Below are positions 17,814 through 25,977 of a stretch of 64,000 nt of DNA, one piece after another. The number at the start of each line of letters is the position of its first letter. Positions within the stretch are counted from its first letter, which is position 1. Origin of the DNA: Streptomyces nymphaeiformis (GTDB taxonomy: Bacteria > Actinomycetota > Actinomycetes > Streptomycetales > Streptomycetaceae); NCBI RefSeq assembly GCF_014203895.1, contig NZ_JACHJY010000001.1, forward strand, positions 310,001 through 374,000, read 5' to 3'. A model generated the notes under the pieces. That model did no database searches. It was not told the DNA's origin and saw only the letters and a list, made by a program, of their open reading frames with translations. Position numbers and translations under genes: made by a program.

Positions 17814-19105
17814 GGGGCGCCGAGAGCGGGGCCGACCCCGCCGACCCGGACGTCGTCGTCGTCGGGGCCGGGATCGGCGGACTGACCACCGCCCTCAGCC
17901 TCCACGCGGCCGGCATACGGACGACCGTCCTGGAGCGGACCCGCCGGATCCGCCCCCTCGGCGTCGGCATCAACATCCAGCCGCACGCCGTCCGGGAGCT
18001 GACGGAGCTCGGACTCGGCGACGACCTCGCCGCCCTCGGCGTCCCGACCGCCGAGATGGTCTGGGTCGACCAGGCGGGCGTGCCCCAGCACCGCCAGGAC
18101 CGGGGGGCCGCCGCGGGCTACCACTGGCCGCAGTACTCCGTCCACCGCGGCGAACTCCAGATGCTGCTGCTCGCCGCGGTGCGCGACCGGCTCGGCCCCG
18201 ACGCCGTACGGACCGGGACGGCCTTCGAGGCCGTCCACCAGGACGAGCACGGGATACGGGCCAGGGTGCGGGACCGGGAGACCGGCGCGGAGACGGAGAT
18301 CGCCGCGGACCTGCTCGTCGGCGCCGACGGCCTGCACTCGGCGGTACGGGCCGGGCTCCACGCGGACGAGGGCCCGCTGCACTGGTCCGGGACCATGATG
18401 TGGCGCGGTGTCACGGAGACCGACGCGTTCCTCACCGGCCGCACCATGATCCACGCCGACGCCGGCCGCGGCGCCCGCCTGATCGCGTACCCGATAAGGC
18501 CGGGAGCGGCGGACCGGGGCCGCTCGCTGACCAACTGGGTCTGCATGGTGTCGGTCGCCGAACCCCAGCCGCTCGACGGCTCCGCCGGCTGGAACCGCGC
18601 GGGCCGCGTCGAGGACGTCCTGCCGCACTTCGCCGACTGGGACCTCGGATGGCTCGACGTGCCGGCGATGCTGACCGGCGCCGAAAGCATCCTCGAGTAC
18701 CCGATGGTCGACCGGGACCCGCTGGCGGTCTGGGGCGACGGCCGGGTGACGCTGCTCGGCGACGCCGCCCACCCGATGTACCCCGTCGGGGCGAACGGCG
18801 CCTCGCAGGCGATCGTCGACGCCCGCGTCCTCGCGTACGAGCTCGCCACGACGGACGACCCGGTCGCCGCCCTGCGCGCGTACGAGGACCGGCGCCGGGC
18901 CGCCACCACCGGCGTCGTGCTCGCCAACCGGAGGATGGACCGGTCGAAGCCGAAGAACACGGCCGGTCAGGCCGGCCGGGCCGCGCCCGAGGGGATCTAC
19001 GCCAGGATCGCCACCACGTACCGGAACACCACCGGTGACGACGCGGCCGAACTCAACGCGCGTGCCTCGCTGCACCCGCCGATCAGGAAGGGAACACCGG
19101 CATGA
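17810..19105 (+). CDS. PhzS-like FAD-dependent monooxygenase
   Basis: Group A flavin hydroxylase of 431 residues. FAD motif VVVVGAGIGGLTTALSLHAAG, GVGINIQPHAVRELTELGLGDDL (characteristic of the PhzS/flavin-dependent oxidoreductase subgroup), LLVGADGLHSAVRAGL, and an intact LLGDAAHPMYPVGANGASQAI. PhzS from pseudomonads performs decarboxylative hydroxylation of phenazine-1-carboxylate derivatives, so this one probably yields a hydroxyphenazine. GTG start at 17810 overlaps the phzG stop (GTGA). The next gene starts inside its stop (ATGA). Confidence 0.87.
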   Translation: MRGAESGADPADPDVVVVGAGIGGLTTALSLHAAGIRTTVLERTRRIRPLGVGINIQPHAVRELTELGLGDDLAALGVPTAEMVWVDQAGVPQHRQDRGAAAGYHWPQYSVHRGELQMLLLAAVRDRLGPDAVRTGTAFEAVHQDEHGIRARVRDRETGAETEIAADLLVGADGLHSAVRAGLHADEGPLHWSGTMMWRGVTETDAFLTGRTMIHADAGRGARLIAYPIRPGAADRGRSLTNWVCMVSVAEPQPLDGSAGWNRAGRVEDVLPHFADWDLGWLDVPAMLTGAESILEYPMVDRDPLAVWGDGRVTLLGDAAHPMYPVGANGASQAIVDARVLAYELATTDDPVAALRAYEDRRRAATTGVVLANRRMDRSKPKNTAGQAGRAAPEGIYARIATTYRNTTGDDAAELNARASLHPPIRKGTPA

Positions 19106-19446
19106 CAGCCAAGCCCGTGGACGTGACCGCCGCCTACTACGCGGCCTGGAAGGTCAAGGACTTCGACACCCTGCGCTCCCTGCTCGCCGAGGACGTGGAC
19201 TTCATCGGCCCGTACGGCAGCGCGACCAGCGCCGACGAGTTCCGGGCGAAGATCGAGGTGGCCTCGGAGATCAACACGGACATCGTCGTCAGGAAGGTCT
19301 TCAGCGACGGCCCCGACGTGCTGACCTGGTTCGAGCTGCACACCACCGTCGCCGAGCCGGTCCAGGTGGCCACCTGGAGCCACGTCGTGGACGGCAGGAT
19401 CGCCCGGCAGCGGGTGGCCTTCGACCCGCGCCCGATCACCGGCTAG
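19102..19446 (+). CDS. SnoaL-like / NTF2-fold small protein
   Basis: 114-residue cone-shaped alpha+beta protein: VTAAYYAAWKVKDFDTLRSLLAEDVDFIGPYGSATSADEFRAKIE is the typical helix-helix-strand opening of nuclear transport factor 2/SnoaL-like domains, ending with VVDGRIARQRVAFDPRPITG. Such proteins serve as isomerases, hydrolases or accessory hydroxylase partners. It is translationally coupled to the PhzS-like gene (ATGA overlap), which suggests partnership with that monooxygenase. Exact role unknown. It is the last gene of the rightward phenazine run before a strong hairpin. Confidence 0.75.
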   Translation: MTAKPVDVTAAYYAAWKVKDFDTLRSLLAEDVDFIGPYGSATSADEFRAKIEVASEINTDIVVRKVFSDGPDVLTWFELHTTVAEPVQVATWSHVVDGRIARQRVAFDPRPITG

Positions 19447-19455
19447 AGGACGCGC

Positions 19456-19490
19456 GGGCGGCCGGACCCGCCCCCGGTCACCGGCCGCCC
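19456..19490 (+). terminator. GC-rich hairpin after the rightward phz operon
   Basis: A perfect 10-bp stem, GGGCGGCCGG (19456-19465) and CCGGCCGCCC (19481-19490), with a 15-nt loop lies 10 nt past the SnoaL-like stop. There is no T-run after it, as is common in Streptomyces. The rest of the gap to 19707 is GC-rich sequence in which I see no gene. Confidence 0.6.
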
Positions 19491-19707
19491 CCCGGCCCGG
19501 TGTGGTCCGGCCCCCAGGGCCACCGACCGCACCCGGTGCCGGGGCCCCGCCCGCGGCGGGCCCGGCGGAGCCCGTTGTGCCGCGACGACAACCCGGCGGC
19601 CCAAGCGGGTGGCCCCTGTACCTCGCCCCCGGCACCCCCCGGCGGCCAGCCTTGTGGAGGCGGTTCAAGAGGGCCGTCACGGCAGGCAGCGCATGAAGGG
19701 GGTTTCT

Positions 19708-20898
19708 GTGAGCGTCCCCGCTGACAGGATCATGTCTGTACGGAACGTACGGGACCTGCGGGTTCGCCGCGGCATTCCGGAGCAGCGCGCCGCGGCGGAG
19801 AGCAGGTCCGAACGCGAACTCGTCATCCAGGACCTGAGCGCGGCCCTGTTCGCCTCGCTCCCGCGCCGGGACCAGCGGCGCAAGGGCGAGCAGTACCTGC
19901 GCGGCCTGCTCGCCGCGCAGGGGCGCAGGTCGATCCGGAACGTCGCGGCCTGTCTCGGCGACCCGACCCTGGAGCAGAGCCTGCACCACTTCATCTGCAA
20001 CTCCACCTGGGACTGGATGCCGGTGCGCGAGGCGCTCGCCGACTGGCTCGGCCGGGCGATCGGGCCGCAGGCCTGGGTGGTCCGGCAGATGTCCATACCG
20101 AAGTCCGGCCGGCATTCCGTGGGCGTCGGCCGGGGCTTCGACCTCCACCGGGACCGCACCTTCCACGGCCAGCAGGCGTTCGGCGTGTGGTCGGCCTCCG
20201 AACAGGCGAGCTCACCGGTGACCTGGCGGCTGCTCCTGGGCGAGACGCAGGACGAGTGCGCGGGCACCGCGGCCCTCGACTTCGCCCGCCTCTTCGACGC
20301 CGACCGGCGCCCCGTCGTGCTCGACACGCCCGCGAGGGACCCGGAGGCGGTGATCCGCCGCTTCGACGAGGCCGGCGTGCCCGTCCTCGTACGCATCGGA
20401 GGCGATGCCCGGTTCACGGTCCGCGAGCCGGCCCTGCACGGACTCGACCGGGGCGCGCTCCCGGCCCGGCGGATCCTCGACGCGGCCAAGGGGCTGCGCA
20501 GGCCCACCGGCCAGGCCGACCCGGCGGCGCCCTCGGGCGTACGGCACGTGCCCGCCGCCAAGGTGCGCGTGGGGCTGCCGGGCCGCGTGCAGCACATCGA
20601 GCGGGGGCTCGTGCTCCTCGGGGAGTGGGACGACCCCCGGCGGCCCGCCGCCCAGCTGTGGGTCACCAACATGGCCAAGGCGCCCGCGCCGGTGCTGCTG
20701 CGGCTGACGCGGCTGACCGACCGGGTGGCGCAGGACCTGTCGGGCTTCGGCGACCGGGCCGGACTGCGGGACTTCGAGGGGCGGTCCCTGCGCGGCTGGC
20801 ACTGCCACATCACCCTGGCCTCGGCGGCCCACGCCGTCGAGGTCCTGACGGCGGGCGGCCGGGGCGCCGAGCGCTACTTCCACGAGGCCTCGGCCTGA
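19708..20898 (+). CDS. IS701-type transposase-like protein, probably inactive or domesticated
   Basis: 396 residues from the GTG at 19708, preceded by AAGGGGG; an ATG at 19693 is an alternative. LPRRDQRRKGEQYLRGLLAAQGRRSIRNVA and EQSLHHFICNSTWDWMPVREALADWL match the N-terminal part of IS701-like DDE transposases. Where active members have WVVDDTGFPKKG with the first catalytic Asp, this protein reads WVVRQMSIPKSGRHSVGVGRG. The C-terminal EGRSLRGWHCHITLASAAHA is recognisable. No terminal inverted repeats or target duplication flank it and it overlaps the convergent regulator by 25 bp. So it looks like a stable cluster gene, perhaps a DNA-binding regulator, rather than a mobile element. Confidence 0.72.
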   Translation: MSVPADRIMSVRNVRDLRVRRGIPEQRAAAESRSERELVIQDLSAALFASLPRRDQRRKGEQYLRGLLAAQGRRSIRNVAACLGDPTLEQSLHHFICNSTWDWMPVREALADWLGRAIGPQAWVVRQMSIPKSGRHSVGVGRGFDLHRDRTFHGQQAFGVWSASEQASSPVTWRLLLGETQDECAGTAALDFARLFDADRRPVVLDTPARDPEAVIRRFDEAGVPVLVRIGGDARFTVREPALHGLDRGALPARRILDAAKGLRRPTGQADPAAPSGVRHVPAAKVRVGLPGRVQHIERGLVLLGEWDDPRRPAAQLWVTNMAKAPAPVLLRLTRLTDRVAQDLSGFGDRAGLRDFEGRSLRGWHCHITLASAAHAVEVLTAGGRGAERYFHEASA

Positions 20899-22826
20899 CC
20901 TCCGGGTCCGGGCGCGCGCCGCCGCCGCAGGACGTCCCGGGCGCGCGCAAGGCGCAGCGCGAGCTGGACGTCGACCGAGCGTCCGGGCTTCTGCCAGCCG
21001 GCCCCGAGGAGTTCGGTGATCCGTTCGAGGCGGCGGACGACCGTGTTGGGATGGACGTGGAGGGCGGCGGCCGCGCGGGTCGGGCTGTTGCCGGAGGTGA
21101 AGTAGGCCTCGATGGTCGGGACGAGCCCGGCCGACCGCTCCGCGTCGTGGTCGAGGACCGGGCCGATGACCGAGGCCACGAACCCCTCGACGTCGTGGTC
21201 ATCGGAGAGCAGCACCCCGAGGAAGCCGAGCTCGTCCATCGAGGCCGTGCTGCCCGCGCCGTCCAGGGCGATCATGGCGTCCAGGCAGCGCTGCGCCTCC
21301 TGGTAGACGGCCGAGACGGACCCGAGCCCGTCCGCGGGACCCGCGGCGCCGACCGTGACGGGCCGGCCGAGCAGCGGCGACAGCTCGTCGGACACGGCCT
21401 GCGCGGCGGCCGAGGCGTCCGAGCCCGGCAACAGCAGCACGATGGAGCACGAGTTCACGGTCTTGAGCCCGGAATGCCGGTAGGCGTACGAGGACGCCCA
21501 GACGACCGCCTTGCCGTGCTCGCTGCCCTCCGGGCGGGCGAGCACCACCACGTACGGACCGTCGGGATCCAGGCCCAACTGCCGCGCCCTGGTGGCGAGC
21601 TGCTGGGGCGCCCGGGCCGGTCCCGCGAGCAGACCCTCCAGGAACTCGTCGCGGATCGGCCCTGCCGCCACCGCCGTACTGCGCTGCACCACGAGCAGCA
21701 GCGCCACGGCCTGCGCGACGAAGCGGAAGAACCGCTGCGCCTCGGGGCCCGGCGGCTGCGCGACCCGGAGCAGCACGACACCGAGATGCTCCATCCCGGC
21801 GCTGACGGGCGTCGCCCACAGGGTCTCCGACAGGGCGACGGGCCCGCGCGCGGCATGCGTCTCCAGGGCGGCCCGGTGCGTCAGCGCCTCGTCGAAGGAG
21901 GCCCCCTCCTCGGTGGTCGTCAGGATCCGCCCGTGCGCGTCGACCACCGCGAGCGTGGCGCCCAGCGCCTCGGCCGCCGTCGTCGCGACGTCACGCAGAT
22001 CGCTGCCGTCGAGGACCTGGGCGATCAGCCGGGACCGGACGTCGTTCAGGTACGCCATCCGCGCGATGGTGCCGCGCGCCTTGAGGCCCGACGCCTCCAG
22101 CTCGGCGATCTCCGTCTGCGTACGGTCGAGGAGATGGGCCCGCTCCAGGGCGACCGACGCGAAGTCCGCCAGGGAGCGCATCACGCTTATCTCGTTGGGC
22201 GTGAAGTGGCGCACCACGCGGTCCGCGCCGTACAGCGCGCCGATGGGGTTGCTGCCCTGGAAGATCGGCACCGCCATGATCGCGTGCAGGCCCTCCGCGC
22301 GCACCACCTCGTCGACCCCCTTCCCGTGCGGGATCCGGTCGTCGTTGAGGTAGTCCGCGGTCCAGAACGGAGCGCCCTTGTCCTGCGCCATCTCGCCGAG
22401 GCCGCGGCTCTCCTCCACCACGAGGCCGACGTTGAGCGCGGTCGTGTCGCCGTCCGAACTGTGGATGTACGAGCCGCCGTCGGGCTTGCGGAGGCTGATG
22501 TACGCCATGTCGAAGCCGATGAGCCGGCGGGCCCGGCTGGTGATGACCTTGAGCAGCCCGTCGGGGTCGTACGGGGTGGTCATGTCGTGGACCGTGTCCA
22601 CCAGGGCGGCCATGACCGCCTCGCGCTGCCGGCGCTGGTTCGCGGAGGAGTGGATGTCCAGGGCGAGCCGCGTCGCCCGCTCCAGTTCGGCGAGCTGCCC
22701 CGGCGGCAGGGGCTGCCGCCTGCCCCGGTGCAGGAGCTCCTCGAAGGCGCTGGGCGGCGACTCCTGTGCGAGCAGTTCCAGAACGGCCAGCGCCGGGGCG
22801 TCGTCCGACGCCTCGTCCTTCCCCAT
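20874..22826 (-). CDS. GAF-domain / PucR-type (CdaR-like) transcriptional regulator
   Basis: 650-residue cytoplasmic regulator. A GAF domain occupies roughly residues 75-235 (DPDGLLKVITSRARRLIGFDMAYISL, IMAVPIFQGSNPIGALYGADR, SLADFASVALERAHLLDRT). A coiled-coil-like linker follows. The C-terminal third ends in a PucR-type helix-turn-helix: IEAYFTSGNSPTRAAAALHVHPNTVVRRLERITELLG. ATG at 22826 has GGGGGAAAG upstream. It is divergent from the methyltransferase across 229 bp, which must contain its promoter. A plausible pathway-specific regulator sensing a small molecule through the GAF domain; target and ligand are not visible. Confidence 0.82.
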   Translation of the reverse strand: MGKDEASDDAPALAVLELLAQESPPSAFEELLHRGRRQPLPPGQLAELERATRLALDIHSSANQRRQREAVMAALVDTVHDMTTPYDPDGLLKVITSRARRLIGFDMAYISLRKPDGGSYIHSSDGDTTALNVGLVVEESRGLGEMAQDKGAPFWTADYLNDDRIPHGKGVDEVVRAEGLHAIMAVPIFQGSNPIGALYGADRVVRHFTPNEISVMRSLADFASVALERAHLLDRTQTEIAELEASGLKARGTIARMAYLNDVRSRLIAQVLDGSDLRDVATTAAEALGATLAVVDAHGRILTTTEEGASFDEALTHRAALETHAARGPVALSETLWATPVSAGMEHLGVVLLRVAQPPGPEAQRFFRFVAQAVALLLVVQRSTAVAAGPIRDEFLEGLLAGPARAPQQLATRARQLGLDPDGPYVVVLARPEGSEHGKAVVWASSYAYRHSGLKTVNSCSIVLLLPGSDASAAAQAVSDELSPLLGRPVTVGAAGPADGLGSVSAVYQEAQRCLDAMIALDGAGSTASMDELGFLGVLLSDDHDVEGFVASVIGPVLDHDAERSAGLVPTIEAYFTSGNSPTRAAAALHVHPNTVVRRLERITELLGAGWQKPGRSVDVQLALRLARARDVLRRRRAPGPGGQAEASWK

Positions 22827-23055
22827 GATGCTTTCCCCCGTGGTGTCGATCGGTTTGCCGGTCTTCGTCGGACCTATGATTCCCCGTAAAGTCGATCATG
22901 AAGCTGACCTGCGATGTGACGTTCTCGATGGTGCCTCGGCACAATCCCGGGGCGGCGCGTTGTCGTGCGGCCACCTTCCGGGCTCCGACCGGCTCGGAAA
23001 GGATTCAGGAGGGCGTCGTGAAGAGTGGCGCTCGTCACGGGGAAAAGGGGGCGGG

Positions 23056-23793
23056 ATGACCCAAGTCGACCAGTACGTGAGGTCGCTGGAGCGGAGCCGG
23101 GCATCACTTCTGCGAACGGACCGGCCGAGAACCTTCGCCATGGCGGACCGCGAGTGGGACCTGCTCGACGGCGTGTTCGCCCCGCCCTTCTCGCCGTCGA
23201 CCGGGGTGGCCATGGAGCTGCTCGGCCTCACCGGGCCGGACCGGGCGCCCTGGCGGGGCTCGTTCCTGGAGGTCGGGTGCGGCACCGGCATCATCGCCGT
23301 CTCCGCCGCCCTGGCGGGCTGCGACCGGGTGACGGCCCTCGACATCAGCGAACAGGCCGTGCGGAACACCGGGATGAACGCGGCGCGTCACGGGGTCGCG
23401 GACCGTGTGAAGGTCCTGCACAGCGACCTGTTCGACGGGCTCGCGGGCGGTGACGGCGCGGACGGGCTCGCGGGCGGTGAGCGCTTCGACACCGTCTACT
23501 GGCACTCGAACTTCGTCCTCGCCCCGTCCGCCTACCGCTACGAGACCATGCACGAGCGCGCGTACGTGGACCCCGGCTACCGGGCCCACCGCCGCTTCCT
23601 CGCCGAAGCCCCCTCGTACCTGGCCGAGGGAGGGCGGGTCCTGCTGCACTTCAGCGACCGCGGCGACCTCGCCTCACTGCACGCGATCGCCGAGGAGTGC
23701 GGCCGGGAGCTGCGGGTGCTGCGCGGCCGGTCGGACCGTGAGGGCGGGGACGCCGTCGAGCACACCCTCTTCGAGATCGCCTCGGCCGGCTGA
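23056..23793 (+). CDS. SAM-dependent methyltransferase
   Basis: 245-residue class I methyltransferase. Motif I FLEVGCGTGIIAVSAALAG, motif II VTALDISEQAVRNTGMNAARHG, acidic loop VLHSDLFDGL, and the motif IV equivalent FDTVYWHSNFVLAP. The last replaces the NPPY of HemK/RsmC-like enzymes with W-H-S-N, so the acceptor is probably a small molecule rather than a protein glutamine. A short in-frame repeat GLAGGDGADGLAGGE lies in the middle. ATG at 23056 with AAAGGGGGCGGG upstream. It is likely the tailoring N-, O- or C-methyltransferase of the phenazine pathway; substrate is inferred from context only. Confidence 0.8.
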   Translation: MTQVDQYVRSLERSRASLLRTDRPRTFAMADREWDLLDGVFAPPFSPSTGVAMELLGLTGPDRAPWRGSFLEVGCGTGIIAVSAALAGCDRVTALDISEQAVRNTGMNAARHGVADRVKVLHSDLFDGLAGGDGADGLAGGERFDTVYWHSNFVLAPSAYRYETMHERAYVDPGYRAHRRFLAEAPSYLAEGGRVLLHFSDRGDLASLHAIAEECGRELRVLRGRSDREGGDAVEHTLFEIASAG

Positions 23794-23857
23794 TCCCGGC
23801 GGGTCCCCCCACTGTCCACGAAGGCCCGTGCAAACACACAGAGTTGCGAAAGAACCC

Positions 23858-25966
23858 GTGCGAACTCTCCTCATAGACAATTACGACTCCTTCACGTTCA
23901 ACCTCCACCACTACCTCGCCGAGGTGAGTGGAGTCGAGCCCGTGGTCATCCGCAACGACGACCCCACATGGGACAGCTCACGGCTCGCCGAATTCGACAA
24001 TGTCGTGCTTTCTCCCGGCCCCGGAAACCCCTCCAGAGCGGCCGACTTCGGAATCTGCAAGGAGATTGTCGAAAGCGCGGACATTCCGCTGCTCGGTGTC
24101 TGTCTCGGACATCAGGGCGTGGCACTGCTCCACGGCGGAACCGTCGCCCGCGCCCCGGAACCGCGCCACGGCCGCACCTCGCCGGTGTTCCACGACGGCA
24201 CCGGCCTGTTCCGGGGCATCCCCTCGCCGTTCGAGGTGGTGCGCTACCACTCCCTGACCGTGACGGACCTGCCGGAGGAACTGGAGGCCGTCGCGTGGAC
24301 GGCGGACGGTGTCCTCATGGGGCTCCGGCACCGCGACCGGCCGATCTGGGGGCTGCAGTTCCACCCCGAGTCGATACTCACCCGGCACGGCCACGACCTC
24401 CTCGCCAACTTCACCGAGGCGACCCGCGAGTGGCACGCCGCCCGGGGCAGGGCCGTGACCGTGGGCGCGCCGTCGCCCGCCGTCGCCCGCACGGAGGCAC
24501 CGGTGGAGGCGCCGGTGGAGGAGCCGCGGCGCCTGCGGGTGCTGACGGAGCAACTGCCCACCGACTGGGCCGACGAGGCCGCGTACCACCGGCTCTACGG
24601 CGGCAGCGAGCACGCCTTCTGGCTGGACAGCAGCCGGCCCGACGCCGACGCGGGCCGCTTCTCCGTCATGGGCGACGCCTCGGGCCCGCTCGCCCGGGTG
24701 GCCAAGGCCGACGTGTGGAGCCACACCGTCACCGTGCGCTCGGCCACCGGCTCGGAGATCATCACGGGCGGCTTCCTCGACTGGCTCGACCGCGACCTCC
24801 GCTCCCTCCGCACCGAACTCCCCGACGTCCCCTTCGGCTTCGCCCTCGGCTGGGTCGGCTACCTCGGATACGAGCTGAAGGCCCAGTGCGGCGCCGACGC
24901 GGCCCACCAGGCCGAGGACGCCGACGCCGTCATGGTCTTCGCCGACCGCGCCCTCGTCCTCGACCACGCCACGGGCACCAGCCACCTGCTGGCCCTGGCC
25001 GAGGACGGCGACGAGACCGAGGCCCGCGCCTGGCTGCGTACCGCACGACGGGCACTGGAGTCGATCGCGGGCCTCCCCGCCGTCGACCCGCCCGCGCCCT
25101 CCTCCGTCTCCGGGATCCGGCTGCGGCACGACCGCGACGCCTACCTGCGGCTGATCGACTCCTGCCACGAGGAGATCGCCGCGGGGGAGACGTACGAGGT
25201 CTGCCTCACGAACCGGGCCGAGGCCGACCTGGACCTCGACCCCTGGGACGCGTACCGCGCGCTGCGCCGCTTCAGCCCCGCCCCGTACGCCGCCCTGCTG
25301 CGCTTCGGCCGGCTGTCGGTGCTCAGCACCTCGCCCGAGCGGTTCCTGCGGGTGGACGCGGACGGCCTCGCCGAGTCCAAGCCGATCAAGGGGACCCGGC
25401 CGCGCGGCGCGACACCGGAGGCGGACGCGGCGATCGTCGCGGGCCTGCGGTCCGACGAGAAGGACCGCGCGGAGAACCTGATGATCGTCGACCTGGTCCG
25501 CAACGACCTCGGGCGGCACGCCGAGCTCGGCTCGGTCGAGGTCAGGAACCTCTTCGACGTCGAGTCGTACGCGACCGTGCACCAGCTCGTGAGCACGGTA
25601 CGGGCCCGGCTGCGCCCGGACCGCAGCGCGGTGGACTGCGTACGGGCCGCGTTCCCCGCCGGTTCGATGACGGGCGCTCCGAAGATCCGCACCATGCAGA
25701 TCATCGACCGCCTGGAGGCCGGCCCGCGCGGGGTCTACTCCGGTGCCATCGGCTACTTCTCGCTCTCCGGCGCGGCGGACCTGAGCGTCGCCATCCGCAC
25801 GGCGGTGCTCACGCCGGGGCGCGTGCGCTACGGGGTCGGCGGGGCGATCGTCGCCCTGTCGGACGCGGAGGCGGAGTTCGAGGAGACGGCGGTCAAGTCG
25901 GCCCCGCTGCTGATGCTGACGGGCGCGGAGTTCCCCGGCCGGCGGGAGAAGTCGGTACGGGGCTGA
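23858..25966 (+). CDS. pabAB: Fused aminodeoxychorismate synthase (PabA-PabB)
   Basis: 702-residue fusion that makes 4-amino-4-deoxychorismate from chorismate and glutamine. N-terminal class I glutaminase: LLIDNYDSFTFNLHHYLAE, VLSPGPGNP, LGVCLGHQG (nucleophile Cys) and GLQFHPESI. A linker of about 35 residues follows. C-terminal PabB domain: YEVCLTNRAEAD, LSTSPERFLRVD, SKPIKGTRPRG with the Lys that marks PabB rather than anthranilate synthase, RAENLMIVDLVRNDLG, and FPAGSMTGAPKIRTM. GTG at 23858 with a weak GAAAGAA site. No 4-amino-4-deoxychorismate lyase or mutase is adjacent. Its presence beside phzE means two different chorismate-aminating enzymes in one locus. Confidence 0.92.
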   Translation: MRTLLIDNYDSFTFNLHHYLAEVSGVEPVVIRNDDPTWDSSRLAEFDNVVLSPGPGNPSRAADFGICKEIVESADIPLLGVCLGHQGVALLHGGTVARAPEPRHGRTSPVFHDGTGLFRGIPSPFEVVRYHSLTVTDLPEELEAVAWTADGVLMGLRHRDRPIWGLQFHPESILTRHGHDLLANFTEATREWHAARGRAVTVGAPSPAVARTEAPVEAPVEEPRRLRVLTEQLPTDWADEAAYHRLYGGSEHAFWLDSSRPDADAGRFSVMGDASGPLARVAKADVWSHTVTVRSATGSEIITGGFLDWLDRDLRSLRTELPDVPFGFALGWVGYLGYELKAQCGADAAHQAEDADAVMVFADRALVLDHATGTSHLLALAEDGDETEARAWLRTARRALESIAGLPAVDPPAPSSVSGIRLRHDRDAYLRLIDSCHEEIAAGETYEVCLTNRAEADLDLDPWDAYRALRRFSPAPYAALLRFGRLSVLSTSPERFLRVDADGLAESKPIKGTRPRGATPEADAAIVAGLRSDEKDRAENLMIVDLVRNDLGRHAELGSVEVRNLFDVESYATVHQLVSTVRARLRPDRSAVDCVRAAFPAGSMTGAPKIRTMQIIDRLEAGPRGVYSGAIGYFSLSGAADLSVAIRTAVLTPGRVRYGVGGAIVALSDAEAEFEETAVKSAPLLMLTGAEFPGRREKSVRG

Positions 25967-25977
25967 AGGGCCCCGCC

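Noticed and set aside
19708..20898. Active insertion sequence
   Set aside because: No terminal inverted repeats or target duplication are visible, the first catalytic Asp motif is altered, and the gene end overlaps its neighbour.
23794..23857. Riboswitch or T-box before pabAB
   Set aside because: The gap is only 64 nt and shows no conserved stem or T-box motif.
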